Shown piece by piece: positions 26,818 through 35,966 of a DNA stretch of 39,298 nucleotides; positions within the stretch are counted from its first letter, which is position 1, and the number at the start of each line of letters is the position of its first letter. The stretch spans positions 1 to 39,298 of the forward strand of contig JAQTVW010000005.1 of the NCBI GenBank assembly GCA_028706655.1. Reading direction: 5' to 3'. A model generated the notes under the pieces. That model searched no databases and was not told the origin of the DNA. It saw nothing but the letters and a program-made list of their open reading frames with translations. A program made the translations under genes and the position numbers. The stretch comes from Dehalococcoidales bacterium (lineage in GTDB: Bacteria; Chloroflexota; Dehalococcoidia; Dehalococcoidales; RBG-16-60-22).

Positions 26818-27787
26818 ATCTGATCCTGGGGTCGAGCCATGTGTAAACAATATCGGTCGTCAGATTGGTCAGGAGCACCACCATCGAGCCGATAAGAGTT
26901 ATCGTTACGACGACCGGGTAATCATTGGCGAAGATGGCATTGAAGGAAATTTTCCCCAGCCCGGGGATGCCGAAGATAACCTCGGTCAGGTAAGCCCCGC
27001 CAAACACGACTCCGCTCAGGTCGAACATGATTATCGTGATGATGGGCAGAATGGCGTTGCGCAGTACGTGTTTTCCCAGCACCACCCGTTCCGGCAGTCC
27101 TTTGGCGCGGGCGGTCTTCACAAAGTCCATGCGCAGATTGTCCAGCATCGCCGAACGGGTGTAGCGGGTGTAGCCTGCCATCGTCCCGGTGCCGAGCGTA
27201 ATCGCGGGCAGAATGAGCGCTTTAAGGTTCGCCAGGGAGAAGATAGCGAGCGAAGTATCATAATAGGTTTTGAACCAGCCCAGCTGCACCGAAAAAAGTA
27301 AAATTAACATGATACCGAGCCAGAAGTTGGGCACGGAAATGCCGATAAACGAGAAAAATGTCGCCAGGTAATCAAGACGGGTGTATTGTCTCACCGCGGA
27401 ATAGATGCCGATGAGCATACCTAGGAGAGCGGAAAACAGGAAACTTAACAATATTAGTTGAAAGGAGTAAATCCAATGGCGTTGGATTAACTTCAAGACA
27501 GGCATCGAGGTACTGAACGACCAGCCCCAGTCGCCGCGAAACAGGTTGACCACGTAATTGGTGTATTGTTCCCAGATTGGCTTGTCCAGCCCGTAGCGAG
27601 ATTCTATCGCGGCAATAATCTGGGTCGGGTTCTGGGTGCGGGCGGACATGTTTGCCAGGTACTTGTCCGCCGGTGAATTGGGACCGAGGCGGAGCAAGAT
27701 GAAGGTAATAGTCACCACCCCGAGGGTGATAAGCACGGCATAGATAAGCCGGCGTAGAATGTAGCCCTGTAGCCCGCCCTTCCGCAA
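26810..27787 (-). CDS. Peptide ABC transporter permease (DppB/OppB type)
   Basis: ILRRLIYAVLITLGVVTITFILLRLGP; YTRYTRSAMLDNLRMDFVKTARAKGLPERVVLGKHVLRNAILPIITI. 8-nt overlap with the downstream permease; TTG start with GGAG SD. Confidence 0.92.
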   Translation of the reverse strand: MRKGGLQGYILRRLIYAVLITLGVVTITFILLRLGPNSPADKYLANMSARTQNPTQIIAAIESRYGLDKPIWEQYTNYVVNLFRGDWGWSFSTSMPVLKLIQRHWIYSFQLILLSFLFSALLGMLIGIYSAVRQYTRLDYLATFFSFIGISVPNFWLGIMLILLFSVQLGWFKTYYDTSLAIFSLANLKALILPAITLGTGTMAGYTRYTRSAMLDNLRMDFVKTARAKGLPERVVLGKHVLRNAILPIITIIMFDLSGVVFGGAYLTEVIFGIPGLGKISFNAIFANDYPVVVTITLIGSMVVLLTNLTTDIVYTWLDPRIRYD

Positions 27788-27805
27788 ATGAGACTCCTTA
27801 CAAGA

Positions 27806-29560
27806 CTATGGCTGGGCGAAATACCACATGTGATAGTTCCAGCTCATTCTCATGCCCGGTTCAATTCCTTCGACATTGGACTGGAATCCTGAATTGCCCT
27901 GCGGGAAAGTGAGAAATATCGCAGGCTGTTCATCCGCAATGGTTCGACTGATATCGGTATAAAGGCTTTTCCGCACCTTGCTGTCGATTGCTTCTTTACC
28001 GCTGACCCTGGCAAAAAGTTCATCGATTTTAGTGCTGCGGTAGCCCCCGAAGTTCAAGCCGCCGTCCGAAGTGAAAAATACGCGGGAGCCGGAAGGGGCG
28101 ATAGGATGTGTGCTAAATGCCATGATAATCATATCCCAGGACTGTTCACTCACTGCCGCGGGACCGTTATTGTAACGGGCTTCCTGGTCTTTGCCGGGCT
28201 CTTTGTTCATGACATATTGCCGCAGCAGAGTGGGCCAGGGCACCAGCTTTATTTCTACTTCAATCCCGATGTCTGCCAGTTCCTGCTTGGCAAGAAACGC
28301 CATGTTCTCCGAGATGGTACTGCCCGGAGTGGTTGCCAGCACGAGTTTAACCGGATTGCCCGCCTTATCCTGCAATACCGACTTACTGTTCACGGTTTTT
28401 ACCTCATAACCTGCGCCGCCCAACAACTGCCTGGCTTTTACTTTATCGTACTGCGCGCCGTAGCCGAATTGCGCCACGCCGTCATCGCTGTACCACGGGG
28501 AAGGCTTGGGGATAAAGCTGAAGGCGGGGTCGCCGAAACCCTGGCGGATTGAGTTGATAACCGCCTGTTTATCGATTGACATGGCGAGCGCCTGCCGCAC
28601 CGCCTGGTTCTTCAGTCCTTCCCATCCGTTGTTACGCAGATTGAGGACCATCAGGTCGTAAGAGCGGGTCGGGGAAGTGTAGACCTTGATTTGGGGCATG
28701 CTTTTGAACTTGGCGACCTGTTCCGGCTCGATACCGGCGGAGGTGACGTCGCCGGCTTCCAGGGCTGCCAGCACGGCTGATGATGTCCCGAAGAGTTTCA
28801 CGATATACTGCAGAAAGAAGGGCGAACCGGCATCTTTCCCGGACTTTGCCAGGTAGTAGTCAGGGTTACGGTCAACGACTAATTTGTCCGTACGGACCCA
28901 TTCTTTATATTTATATGGTCCCAGGTTGCCGGTATAACTAAGGTTATTGAATTCTTCCGCCTGGGTAAATGCTTTGATGTCGCCTTCATATTTGGCGGCG
29001 ATATGTCTGGGATATGGCGTCAGCGAATAGATTGAATTATCGATGAACTCAGGGTCGATGGTCTGCCTCTTTATCGTGAAGGTGGTCTCATTGACGGCTT
29101 TTGCTTCGGTAAACACGGACTCGCCGTTCACCGTTTCCTGCCAATCGCTTTTATACGGATAGTTCAACCAATCGGAGAACATCAGGTTGTGGAGAGTATA
29201 AACGTAGTCCTCGGCGGTTACCTTGACTCCATCGCTCCATTTCAAATCGTCGCGGATAGTCATGGTGTAAGTCAGCCCATCCGCCGAAATTTCCACCGGC
29301 TTTGCCAGGTGCCGCAGAACGACTTCCCAATCGTTGTCATAGGTAGCCAGGCTGTCCAGAGTGTGCCCAACGTAAGAAAAAGAAGAAGCGTCCGCCGCCA
29401 GGAGCCAGTTCAGGGTTTCGGCATCGCCGCCGCTTTCTCCTTCGATGAAAGTACCATGCAGCTTCGGCGCAGCAGTCGTCTGAGCCGCCGGCGGGGCGCT
29501 GGTGGCGCAGCCGGTTGCCAGTAATATTATTAATATACAAATAATAATGACAGACTTCAT
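27806..29560 (-). CDS. Peptide ABC transporter substrate-binding lipoprotein (SBP family 5)
   Basis: 584 aa; lipobox LLATGC; SBP_bac_5 features (DDLKWSDGVKVTAEDYVYTLHNL; VRQALAMSIDKQAVINSI). Confidence 0.93.
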   Translation of the reverse strand: MKSVIIICILIILLATGCATSAPPAAQTTAAPKLHGTFIEGESGGDAETLNWLLAADASSFSYVGHTLDSLATYDNDWEVVLRHLAKPVEISADGLTYTMTIRDDLKWSDGVKVTAEDYVYTLHNLMFSDWLNYPYKSDWQETVNGESVFTEAKAVNETTFTIKRQTIDPEFIDNSIYSLTPYPRHIAAKYEGDIKAFTQAEEFNNLSYTGNLGPYKYKEWVRTDKLVVDRNPDYYLAKSGKDAGSPFFLQYIVKLFGTSSAVLAALEAGDVTSAGIEPEQVAKFKSMPQIKVYTSPTRSYDLMVLNLRNNGWEGLKNQAVRQALAMSIDKQAVINSIRQGFGDPAFSFIPKPSPWYSDDGVAQFGYGAQYDKVKARQLLGGAGYEVKTVNSKSVLQDKAGNPVKLVLATTPGSTISENMAFLAKQELADIGIEVEIKLVPWPTLLRQYVMNKEPGKDQEARYNNGPAAVSEQSWDMIIMAFSTHPIAPSGSRVFFTSDGGLNFGGYRSTKIDELFARVSGKEAIDSKVRKSLYTDISRTIADEQPAIFLTFPQGNSGFQSNVEGIEPGMRMSWNYHMWYFAQP

Positions 29561-29624
29561 ATGTGTCCTCCGTGCTGGCTATAGATAATATTATGATTTA
29601 AGCCCTGCGGGATTGCAAGCAGTT

Positions 29625-29652
29625 TTGCATTGGGTTTCAGATTAGCTATAAT
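29625..29652 (+). promoter_or_regulatory. Candidate promoter TTGCAT-N16-TATAAT for the SDR gene
   Basis: Exact TATAAT at 29647-29652, AAGGAG SD before ATG 29687. Confidence 0.55.
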
Positions 29653-29686
29653 ACGTCAGGTAAATCAAAAAGAGCAAGGAGTCAAG

Positions 29687-30448
29687 ATGAATAACAATCT
29701 GTTTCAACTGGAAGGACAGACCGCCATTGTCACCGGAGGCAGCCGGGGCATCGGCAAAGCAATCAGTCTCGGACTGGCGACTATGGGGGCAGATGTGGCG
29801 ATATGCAGCCGGGATATTACTAAATGCAAGGATGTTGCCGATGAAATAGAGCGAATGCGCAGAAAGTCTCTGGCAATATCTGTCGACGTGACGAAACCGA
29901 GTGACGTAGCTGCGATGGTCGAAAAGGTAAAGAACTCATTCGGTAAGATAGACATTCTCGTTAACAGCGCCGGCATCGGACTGGTGACCCGCACGGACAA
30001 ACTTGCCGAAGCAGATTGGGACAAAGTAGTCAACCTTGATTTGAAAGCAACTTTCTTATGCTGCCAGGCAGTCGGCAGGGAAATGATTGCCGCCCAAAAA
30101 GGCAGCATCATCAACATATCTTCCATGATGGGTCAGCGGGTTGCCTACGGGCATGCCGCCTATTGCGCTGCCAAGGGTGGAGTCGACCAGTTGACCAGAG
30201 TGCTGGCAGTCGAATGGAGCCGCTACAACATCCGGGTCAACTCCATCGCGCCGGGATGGATTGTCACCGATATGACCGATGAACTGCCCGCGGATGTACG
30301 CCCGAAACTCATCGCTTCAGTCCCTTTGAAACGGTTCGGCAAACCTGAAGAAATAGTCGGCGCGGCATTATACTACGCTTCCGAAATGTCTTCATACACC
30401 ACCGGCTCAGTCCTGGTTGTCGATGGCGGTACCACGATCGGAGTTTAA
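29687..30448 (+). CDS. Short-chain dehydrogenase/reductase (FabG-like)
   Basis: TGxxxGIG (VTGGSRGIGKAISLGLA), NSAGIG, S-YxxxK (ISSMMGQRVAYGHAAYCAAKGGVDQLTR), C-terminal GSVLVVDGGTTIGV. Confidence 0.95.
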   Translation: MNNNLFQLEGQTAIVTGGSRGIGKAISLGLATMGADVAICSRDITKCKDVADEIERMRRKSLAISVDVTKPSDVAAMVEKVKNSFGKIDILVNSAGIGLVTRTDKLAEADWDKVVNLDLKATFLCCQAVGREMIAAQKGSIINISSMMGQRVAYGHAAYCAAKGGVDQLTRVLAVEWSRYNIRVNSIAPGWIVTDMTDELPADVRPKLIASVPLKRFGKPEEIVGAALYYASEMSSYTTGSVLVVDGGTTIGV

Positions 30449-30546
30449 ATGGGTGCTGTGTACTGCGCTAATAATTGACTTAATTTTGACAGACAAGGTA
30501 TTACGGTGTCCTATTCTGTACTACTTCGTTCGTAGAAAGTGTTCCG

Positions 30547-31791
30547 ATGAAACGTTTATATTATGGCTGGGTGATGGTTATCCTGGCTTTCGTTGCCCTG
30601 GGAGTAATAGGTATCCAGGGGTATTCCTTCGGTATATTCATGAAGCCGGTCACCGAAGAACTGCACGTCACGAGAGCAGGACTTGCGTTATCTTTGACGC
30701 TGCAGGGTATGCTGGGCGGAATCCTCAATATCTATGCCGGAAGGCTGACCGATAAGTATGGCCCCAGGTTTCTGGTCACGATTTGTGGTGTACTGGTTGC
30801 CCTGGGCTTCTTCCTGATGTCTCAGGTAAATGCCCTCTGGCAAATTTATGTTATAAATATACTTCCAATAGCAATCGGCAGTGCGTGCGGCTACTTGCCG
30901 ATTATGTCCAACCTGTCAAGGTGGTTTGGACCGCGAATGCGCGGTCAGGCAGTGGGAATCGGCGTCACCGGCTTTGCGGTCGGCGGCACAGCAGGCCCGA
31001 TTCTACTCCAATGGCTGATATCGTCTTTCGGCTGGCGTTCAGCTTATATTGTGTTGGGCGCGATATTCTTTGTCGTTCTGGTCACCATTTCCCAGTTTAT
31101 GAAACACAGCCCACAAAAAATGGGGATAAAACTGCAGGGAGAAGAGGTAGCCCGGACCGCATCCGAATCAGGACATTCTTCCAACACGGCTGAAGGGATG
31201 TCTCTGGCAGAAGCCATCAGAACTGCCCATTTCTGGATTTTCAGCATTATAACAATCATGTTTACGATTTCTTACTGGGCAATGGCGCAGCATCTTGCCC
31301 CTTATGCTACAGATATTGGGATACCGGCGATGGTAGCGGCCAGCCTGGTGTCTATCATTGCAGTGGGCGCCATCATCGGCAAACTCTTCCTCGGGTTTAC
31401 CGTAAGCAGGACAGGCGTAAAGAAGGCAGTGTGTTATTGCTTCGTCATCCTTACGCTACCCCAACTCCTATTATTGTTTGTTACAGATACCACGTCTTTA
31501 TATTTGTTCGCGGCGATTTTCGGTTTCGCTTACGGCGGTCTGATGATGCTCTTAAACCTGGCACCAAGCGAATTCTTCGGCATCAAGTCGGTCGGCACAA
31601 TTCTCGGTATCTTTATCTATTGCGCTAACATGGGTTCAGTCGTAGGACCACCCCTATTCGGATACATCTTTGACGTCACCGGCGGCTACAGGCTTGCTTT
31701 CATTATTAATATTGCGCTTTCAGCTGTTGCATTTCTCCTGAGCATCGTGTTATTACGGTCGGGAAGAAAGGAATTTCAGTCTCACAGGTGA
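30547..31791 (+). CDS. MFS transporter (OFA/monocarboxylate type)
   Basis: 414 aa, about 12 hydrophobic segments; N-terminal YYGWVMVILAFVALGVIGIQGYSFGIFMKPVTEELHVTRAGLALSLTL and GRLTDKYGPR. Confidence 0.9.
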   Translation: MKRLYYGWVMVILAFVALGVIGIQGYSFGIFMKPVTEELHVTRAGLALSLTLQGMLGGILNIYAGRLTDKYGPRFLVTICGVLVALGFFLMSQVNALWQIYVINILPIAIGSACGYLPIMSNLSRWFGPRMRGQAVGIGVTGFAVGGTAGPILLQWLISSFGWRSAYIVLGAIFFVVLVTISQFMKHSPQKMGIKLQGEEVARTASESGHSSNTAEGMSLAEAIRTAHFWIFSIITIMFTISYWAMAQHLAPYATDIGIPAMVAASLVSIIAVGAIIGKLFLGFTVSRTGVKKAVCYCFVILTLPQLLLLFVTDTTSLYLFAAIFGFAYGGLMMLLNLAPSEFFGIKSVGTILGIFIYCANMGSVVGPPLFGYIFDVTGGYRLAFIINIALSAVAFLLSIVLLRSGRKEFQSHR

Positions 31792-31845
31792 CGCTTCATA
31801 TTATTCATAACGGCAGTCACCTTCACTATCGAGACAATTCAGAAA

Positions 31846-32430
31846 ATGTCATCAAAACAAGCTTCTGCTGCTAACATCATCGATGTTCCCGGCATCGGCA
31901 GGGTCGTCTGTGAACGCAGCCTGCGCGCCAGGCGGGTCGTCATTTCTATCCGTCTGTTCAAAGGCGTCAGGGTGGCGGTGCCTGCCCGGGTATCCTTTGA
32001 AGAAGCACTGGAATTTGTTCACCGGAAAAAGGCGTGGATACTGAAGCACCTGGCGACCACAAAACAACGCGAGAATGAAATCCGGGAGACCCGTGCACTA
32101 TGCGCTTCAATTGACCCCATATTTGCGAGGGAAATATTGACCGGCAGAATCCGCTACCTTGCCGATAAACACGGTTTTAGCTTTAACAAAGTCTCCATAC
32201 GTAGCCAGAAGACCCGCTGGGGCAGCTGTTCCCGTAAGAATAACATCAGCTTGAATGTGAAGCTGGTGTTGTTACCGGATGACCTCAGAGATTATGTCAT
32301 ATTTCACGAACTCGTGCACACGAAAGTACATGACCACAGCAAACGATTTTGGGCTGAACTGGACAAGTACGTTGGTGACGGGAAGGCTAAATCTAAAATA
32401 TTGAAACAAAACGGGCTCAGCCTTTCCTAG
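31846..32430 (+). CDS. YgjP-like (DUF45) metal-dependent hydrolase
   Basis: 194 aa; TRWGSCSRKNNISLNVKLVLLPDDLRDYVIFHELVHTKVHDHSKRFWAELDKYVGD. Confidence 0.93.
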   Translation: MSSKQASAANIIDVPGIGRVVCERSLRARRVVISIRLFKGVRVAVPARVSFEEALEFVHRKKAWILKHLATTKQRENEIRETRALCASIDPIFAREILTGRIRYLADKHGFSFNKVSIRSQKTRWGSCSRKNNISLNVKLVLLPDDLRDYVIFHELVHTKVHDHSKRFWAELDKYVGDGKAKSKILKQNGLSLS

Positions 32431-32432
32431 CT

Positions 32433-33458
32433 CTAACGTATCAGCATCGCATCGCCGAAGCTATAGAAACGATATTTTTGACTCATTGCTTCCTGATACG
32501 ATTTTTCAATCAATTCTTTTCCGGCGAAGGCGCTGACCAGCATCACCAGAGTAGATTTGGGCAGGTGAAAATTGGTAATCATTGCATCAGCCATACGGAA
32601 ATGAAATCCCGGCAGGATGAACAAGTCAACCCACCCTGAAAAGGGTGCAATTACAGAGCCACCCTGCGCCGCATGTTCCAGCACCCTCACGGACGTCGTT
32701 CCCACGCAGATGACCCGCCTGCCTTCCTGTTTTGCCAGCGCCACTTTACGCGCAACTTCTTCACTTACTATACCGTACTCTTTGTGGATGATATGCTGCC
32801 GCGGGTCGTCCTCCCGCACCGGGCTAAAGGTGTCCAGCCCGATATGCAGAGTCACGAACAGGCATTCGATTCCCCTTGTTTGGAGCTTCTGCAACAATTT
32901 GGGTGTAAAATGCAATCCGGCGGTCGGCGCGGCGGCGCTGCCGGCTATCTTTCCATATACTGTTTGGTAGCGTTCCGGGTCTTTCAGCGTTTCATGGATG
33001 TACGGCGGCAACGGAACCTTACCTAATTTATGAAGCCGGCTTTCGTCTGAGAAGCGCAGTATTTTGATGCCGCCCTGTTTTTCACCGAGGACTTCAGCAC
33101 AGACTTCCACATCTCCCGGCTCATTCTTTATGTCTATCTTGCTGCCGCTGTGCAGATTGCCGCCCCGCCCGGCGAGCGCCTCCCATGTCCCTTCGCTGTT
33201 CCGATGCAACAGCAGCATCTCTATCTTGCCGCCCGTCTTGTTTCGCCTGCCGAATAGCCGCGCCGGAATAACACGACTATCGTTGAACACCAGGACATCA
33301 CCATCTTGGAGATAGTCGGTAATATCATAGAAACGCCGGTGTTCCATGTTTCCGTTGCGCCGGTCCAGCACCAGCAGCCGCGAATGGTCGCGCGGCTCCA
33401 TCGGTGTTTGGGCGATAAATTCCGGGGGCAAGTGGTAATCAAAATCGCTGGTTTTCAT
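32433..33458 (-). CDS. queA: S-adenosylmethionine:tRNA ribosyltransferase-isomerase
   Basis: MKTSDFDYHLPPEFIAQTPMEPRDHSRLLVLDR; GDVLVFNDSRVIPARLFGRR; AAPTAGLHFTPKLL; ITNFHLPKSTLVMLVSAFAG. Confidence 0.97.
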   Translation of the reverse strand: MKTSDFDYHLPPEFIAQTPMEPRDHSRLLVLDRRNGNMEHRRFYDITDYLQDGDVLVFNDSRVIPARLFGRRNKTGGKIEMLLLHRNSEGTWEALAGRGGNLHSGSKIDIKNEPGDVEVCAEVLGEKQGGIKILRFSDESRLHKLGKVPLPPYIHETLKDPERYQTVYGKIAGSAAAPTAGLHFTPKLLQKLQTRGIECLFVTLHIGLDTFSPVREDDPRQHIIHKEYGIVSEEVARKVALAKQEGRRVICVGTTSVRVLEHAAQGGSVIAPFSGWVDLFILPGFHFRMADAMITNFHLPKSTLVMLVSAFAGKELIEKSYQEAMSQKYRFYSFGDAMLIR

Positions 33459-33513
33459 TCTCTGATTCACTATACCTAAAAAGTATACATGGCAGCGCAG
33501 TTAAAGACAAAAG

Positions 33514-33543
33514 TTGAAGCTAATCTGCCGTTTATGCTAAAAT
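33514..33543 (+). promoter_or_regulatory. Candidate promoter TTGAAG-N18-TAAAAT with extended -10 (TGCTAAAAT) for the Flx-like operon
   Basis: -10 ends 10 nt before ATG 33554; no SD visible. Confidence 0.55.
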
Positions 33544-33553
33544 TAAATCGAAT

Positions 33554-34003
33554 ATGAGTCAGGACACGAACTTCGAGCCCAAGTTGTTGGGCTTTCTTTG
33601 TAAATGGTGCAGCTACGCCGGCGCCGATCTTGCCGGCACCAGCCGGAAGAAATATCCGGCGAACATCCGCATCGTCAAGATTCCCTGCTCGGGAAGAATT
33701 GACCCGCTCTTCATTGCCAAGGCGCTGCGCATGGGCTTCGACGGCGTGCTGGTTTCCGGCTGCCACCCCGGCGACTGCCATTACCAGACAGGCAACTACC
33801 GCGCCCGCCGCCGCATCGCCATCACCAACAAGCTCATGGAATACATGGGCATCGAACCGGAGCGTCTGCAGGCAAGCTGGGTGTCCGCTTCCGAAGGCGA
33901 TAAGTGGGCGCAGGTCGTAACCGAAGTAACCAAAGGAGTGAAAAAAGTCGGTCCTAACCGATTATTTACCGATGACGGACACGGAACAGAAACTACAGGC
34001 TAA
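33554..34003 (+). CDS. MvhD/FlxD-like hydrogenase iron-sulfur subunit
   Basis: CKWCSYAGADLAGTSRKKYPANIRIVKIPCSGRIDP...GFDGVLVSGCHPGDCHYQTGNYRARRR. Confidence 0.93.
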   Translation: MSQDTNFEPKLLGFLCKWCSYAGADLAGTSRKKYPANIRIVKIPCSGRIDPLFIAKALRMGFDGVLVSGCHPGDCHYQTGNYRARRRIAITNKLMEYMGIEPERLQASWVSASEGDKWAQVVTEVTKGVKKVGPNRLFTDDGHGTETTG

Positions 34004-34931
34004 AGCCAGAGAACTGCTGGAACAGGGCAAAGTCGAACATATCATCGGGTACGCGGCGGGCAGCCTCAAGTTCACCACGACCCCGCTCATTACCAAAGAT
34101 AAAGACGACACGAGCCGACTGGTCATCACTCCTTTTATCGCCAATAACCTCAGCGTGTTTCTTAACGACTTCAAGGGCAAGGTTGGCATCGTCGCCAAGC
34201 CCTGTGATGCCCGTTCTCTCATCAGCCTCATCCAGGACCAGCAGGTCGTCCGGGAAAATGTTGTTATTCTGGGTCTGCCCTGCCAGGGACTTATCGACCT
34301 CCGCAAGGTTGAGAAGCTGACCGGCAAAGACCGCGATGATATCGAAGATATTGCCCGCGACGGCGATAAAGTAATTGTTACCGCCGGCGGCAAGAAACAG
34401 GAATTTACCGCTAAAGAAGCCTTCTATGACGATTGTCTGAGCTGCGAAACACAGACTCCGCCTGAATATGATTTCCTCTTCGGCGAAGCCAAGCCTATTC
34501 CCGGTGACAAAGAGATGAGCCTGCGCAACATCAAAGAGCTGGAAAAGATGGCTCCCCAGCAGCGCTGGGAGTTCTGGAAGCAGGAGTTCAGCAAGTGCAT
34601 CCGCTGTTATGCCTGCCGCCAGGTCTGCCCGGCATGCTTCTGCAACCGCTGCTTTATTGAAGAGACCGAGCCGGAGTGGCTTTCGCCGCTGCCGCGCTGG
34701 CAGGACAACCTGCTCTTTCAGACTACCCGGATGCTGCATGTCGCCGGAAGGTGCACCGATTGCGGCGAATGCGAGCGCGTCTGCCCGGTAAACATTCCCC
34801 TGCGCTCCATCAGCAAGAAAGTGGAAGAGATTGTCGATGAGCTGTTCCAGTACAAGGCAGGCATGGACAAGAATGCCCAACGGCTGGCGACCGCCTATGA
34901 ACCCACCGAAGCCGAAGATCTGATGCGATAG
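33972..34931 (+). CDS. 4Fe-4S protein with FrhB/AsrA-like region (FlxB/FlxC-like)
   Basis: 319 aa; GIVAKPCDARSLISLI, DDCLSC, CIRCYACRQVCPACFCNRC, CTDCGECERVCPVNIPL. Confidence 0.82.
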   Translation: MTDTEQKLQAKARELLEQGKVEHIIGYAAGSLKFTTTPLITKDKDDTSRLVITPFIANNLSVFLNDFKGKVGIVAKPCDARSLISLIQDQQVVRENVVILGLPCQGLIDLRKVEKLTGKDRDDIEDIARDGDKVIVTAGGKKQEFTAKEAFYDDCLSCETQTPPEYDFLFGEAKPIPGDKEMSLRNIKELEKMAPQQRWEFWKQEFSKCIRCYACRQVCPACFCNRCFIEETEPEWLSPLPRWQDNLLFQTTRMLHVAGRCTDCGECERVCPVNIPLRSISKKVEEIVDELFQYKAGMDKNAQRLATAYEPTEAEDLMR

Positions 34932-34935
34932 AACC

Positions 34936-35955
34936 ATGAAGAAAATCAAAAAACAAGATTTAAACAAACTTCTCGCTCAGTGGCAGAAACAGTATACTGT
35001 TTTTACGCCATCGAATAACGGCGTGGTCAAGATGACCGCGTGGGACGGCAAAGATACTACCTTCCTCGATTGGTACCGCAACACGGTCATTCCGCCCAAA
35101 AAGAACTTCCTGCCCAATATGGAAAAGATGTTCGTTTTTCAGAATGACGGCAAGACCCAGTTACAGCCCGTCGATACCGCTGCCGATAAACAGCTTGTCT
35201 TTGGCGTGCGCCCCTGCGATGCCCACGCCCTATCGCTTATCGATTTGAACTTCACCGACGGCTACGAAGATGTCTATTATGTCAATCGCCGCAAAAACGG
35301 ACTGCTGGTCGGCATGGGCTGCGCCAGTCCCTGCGCCAGTTGCTTCTGTACCTCTCTGGGCATCGAACCCGGCGATTCCAAAGACGTCGATATTATGGTG
35401 AATGACATCGGCGGCGAATTACTGATTACCGAAATTACCGATAAAGGCAAGGCGCTGCTCGCCGCAACCAGCGGACTGGAAGAAGCCACCGCCGCGGACG
35501 AAGCAAAGGCAAAACAGGCAAAAGAATCCGCGCACCAGAAAGTAAGCCGCAAGATTAACACTGCCGAAATCAAAGAGCGGCTGATGCCCTCTTTTGAAAA
35601 TGAAGAGCACTGGGAAAAGGTCGCCGCCAAGTGCGTTAGCTGCGGCATCTGCACCTTCCTTTGCCCCACCTGCTACTGTTTCGATATCAACGACGAACAG
35701 TCCAAGGGCAAGGGCGCCCGCTTCCGCAACTGGGACTGCTGCAGCTTCCCCGTCTATACGAGGATGCCCATGGAAAATCCCCGCGAGGATAAGTGGCGCA
35801 GAGTTCGGCAGAAGGTCAACCACAAGTACAGTTTCTTCCCGATGATTTATGACAAAATAGCCTGCACCGGCTGCGGCAGGTGCATCCGCCAATGCCCGGT
35901 CAACTGGGATATCACCCAGGTCTTGAGCACTTTGCCCGTAAAAGCGAAAGCCTGA
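34936..35955 (+). CDS. 4Fe-4S protein similar to sulfhydrogenase beta/anaerobic sulfite reductase A (FlxB/FlxC-like)
   Basis: 339 aa; VRPCDAHALSLID, GCASPCASCFCTSLG, CVSCGICTFLCPTCYCFDI, CTGCGRCIRQCPVNWDI. Confidence 0.85.
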   Translation: MKKIKKQDLNKLLAQWQKQYTVFTPSNNGVVKMTAWDGKDTTFLDWYRNTVIPPKKNFLPNMEKMFVFQNDGKTQLQPVDTAADKQLVFGVRPCDAHALSLIDLNFTDGYEDVYYVNRRKNGLLVGMGCASPCASCFCTSLGIEPGDSKDVDIMVNDIGGELLITEITDKGKALLAATSGLEEATAADEAKAKQAKESAHQKVSRKINTAEIKERLMPSFENEEHWEKVAAKCVSCGICTFLCPTCYCFDINDEQSKGKGARFRNWDCCSFPVYTRMPMENPREDKWRRVRQKVNHKYSFFPMIYDKIACTGCGRCIRQCPVNWDITQVLSTLPVKAKA

Positions 35956-35966
35956 ATGGAGAACCG

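Noticed and set aside
33993-34967. 324-aa minus-strand ORF opposite the Fe-S gene
   Set aside because: Long but antisense to a cysteine-motif-rich genuine CDS; composition-driven shadow ORF.
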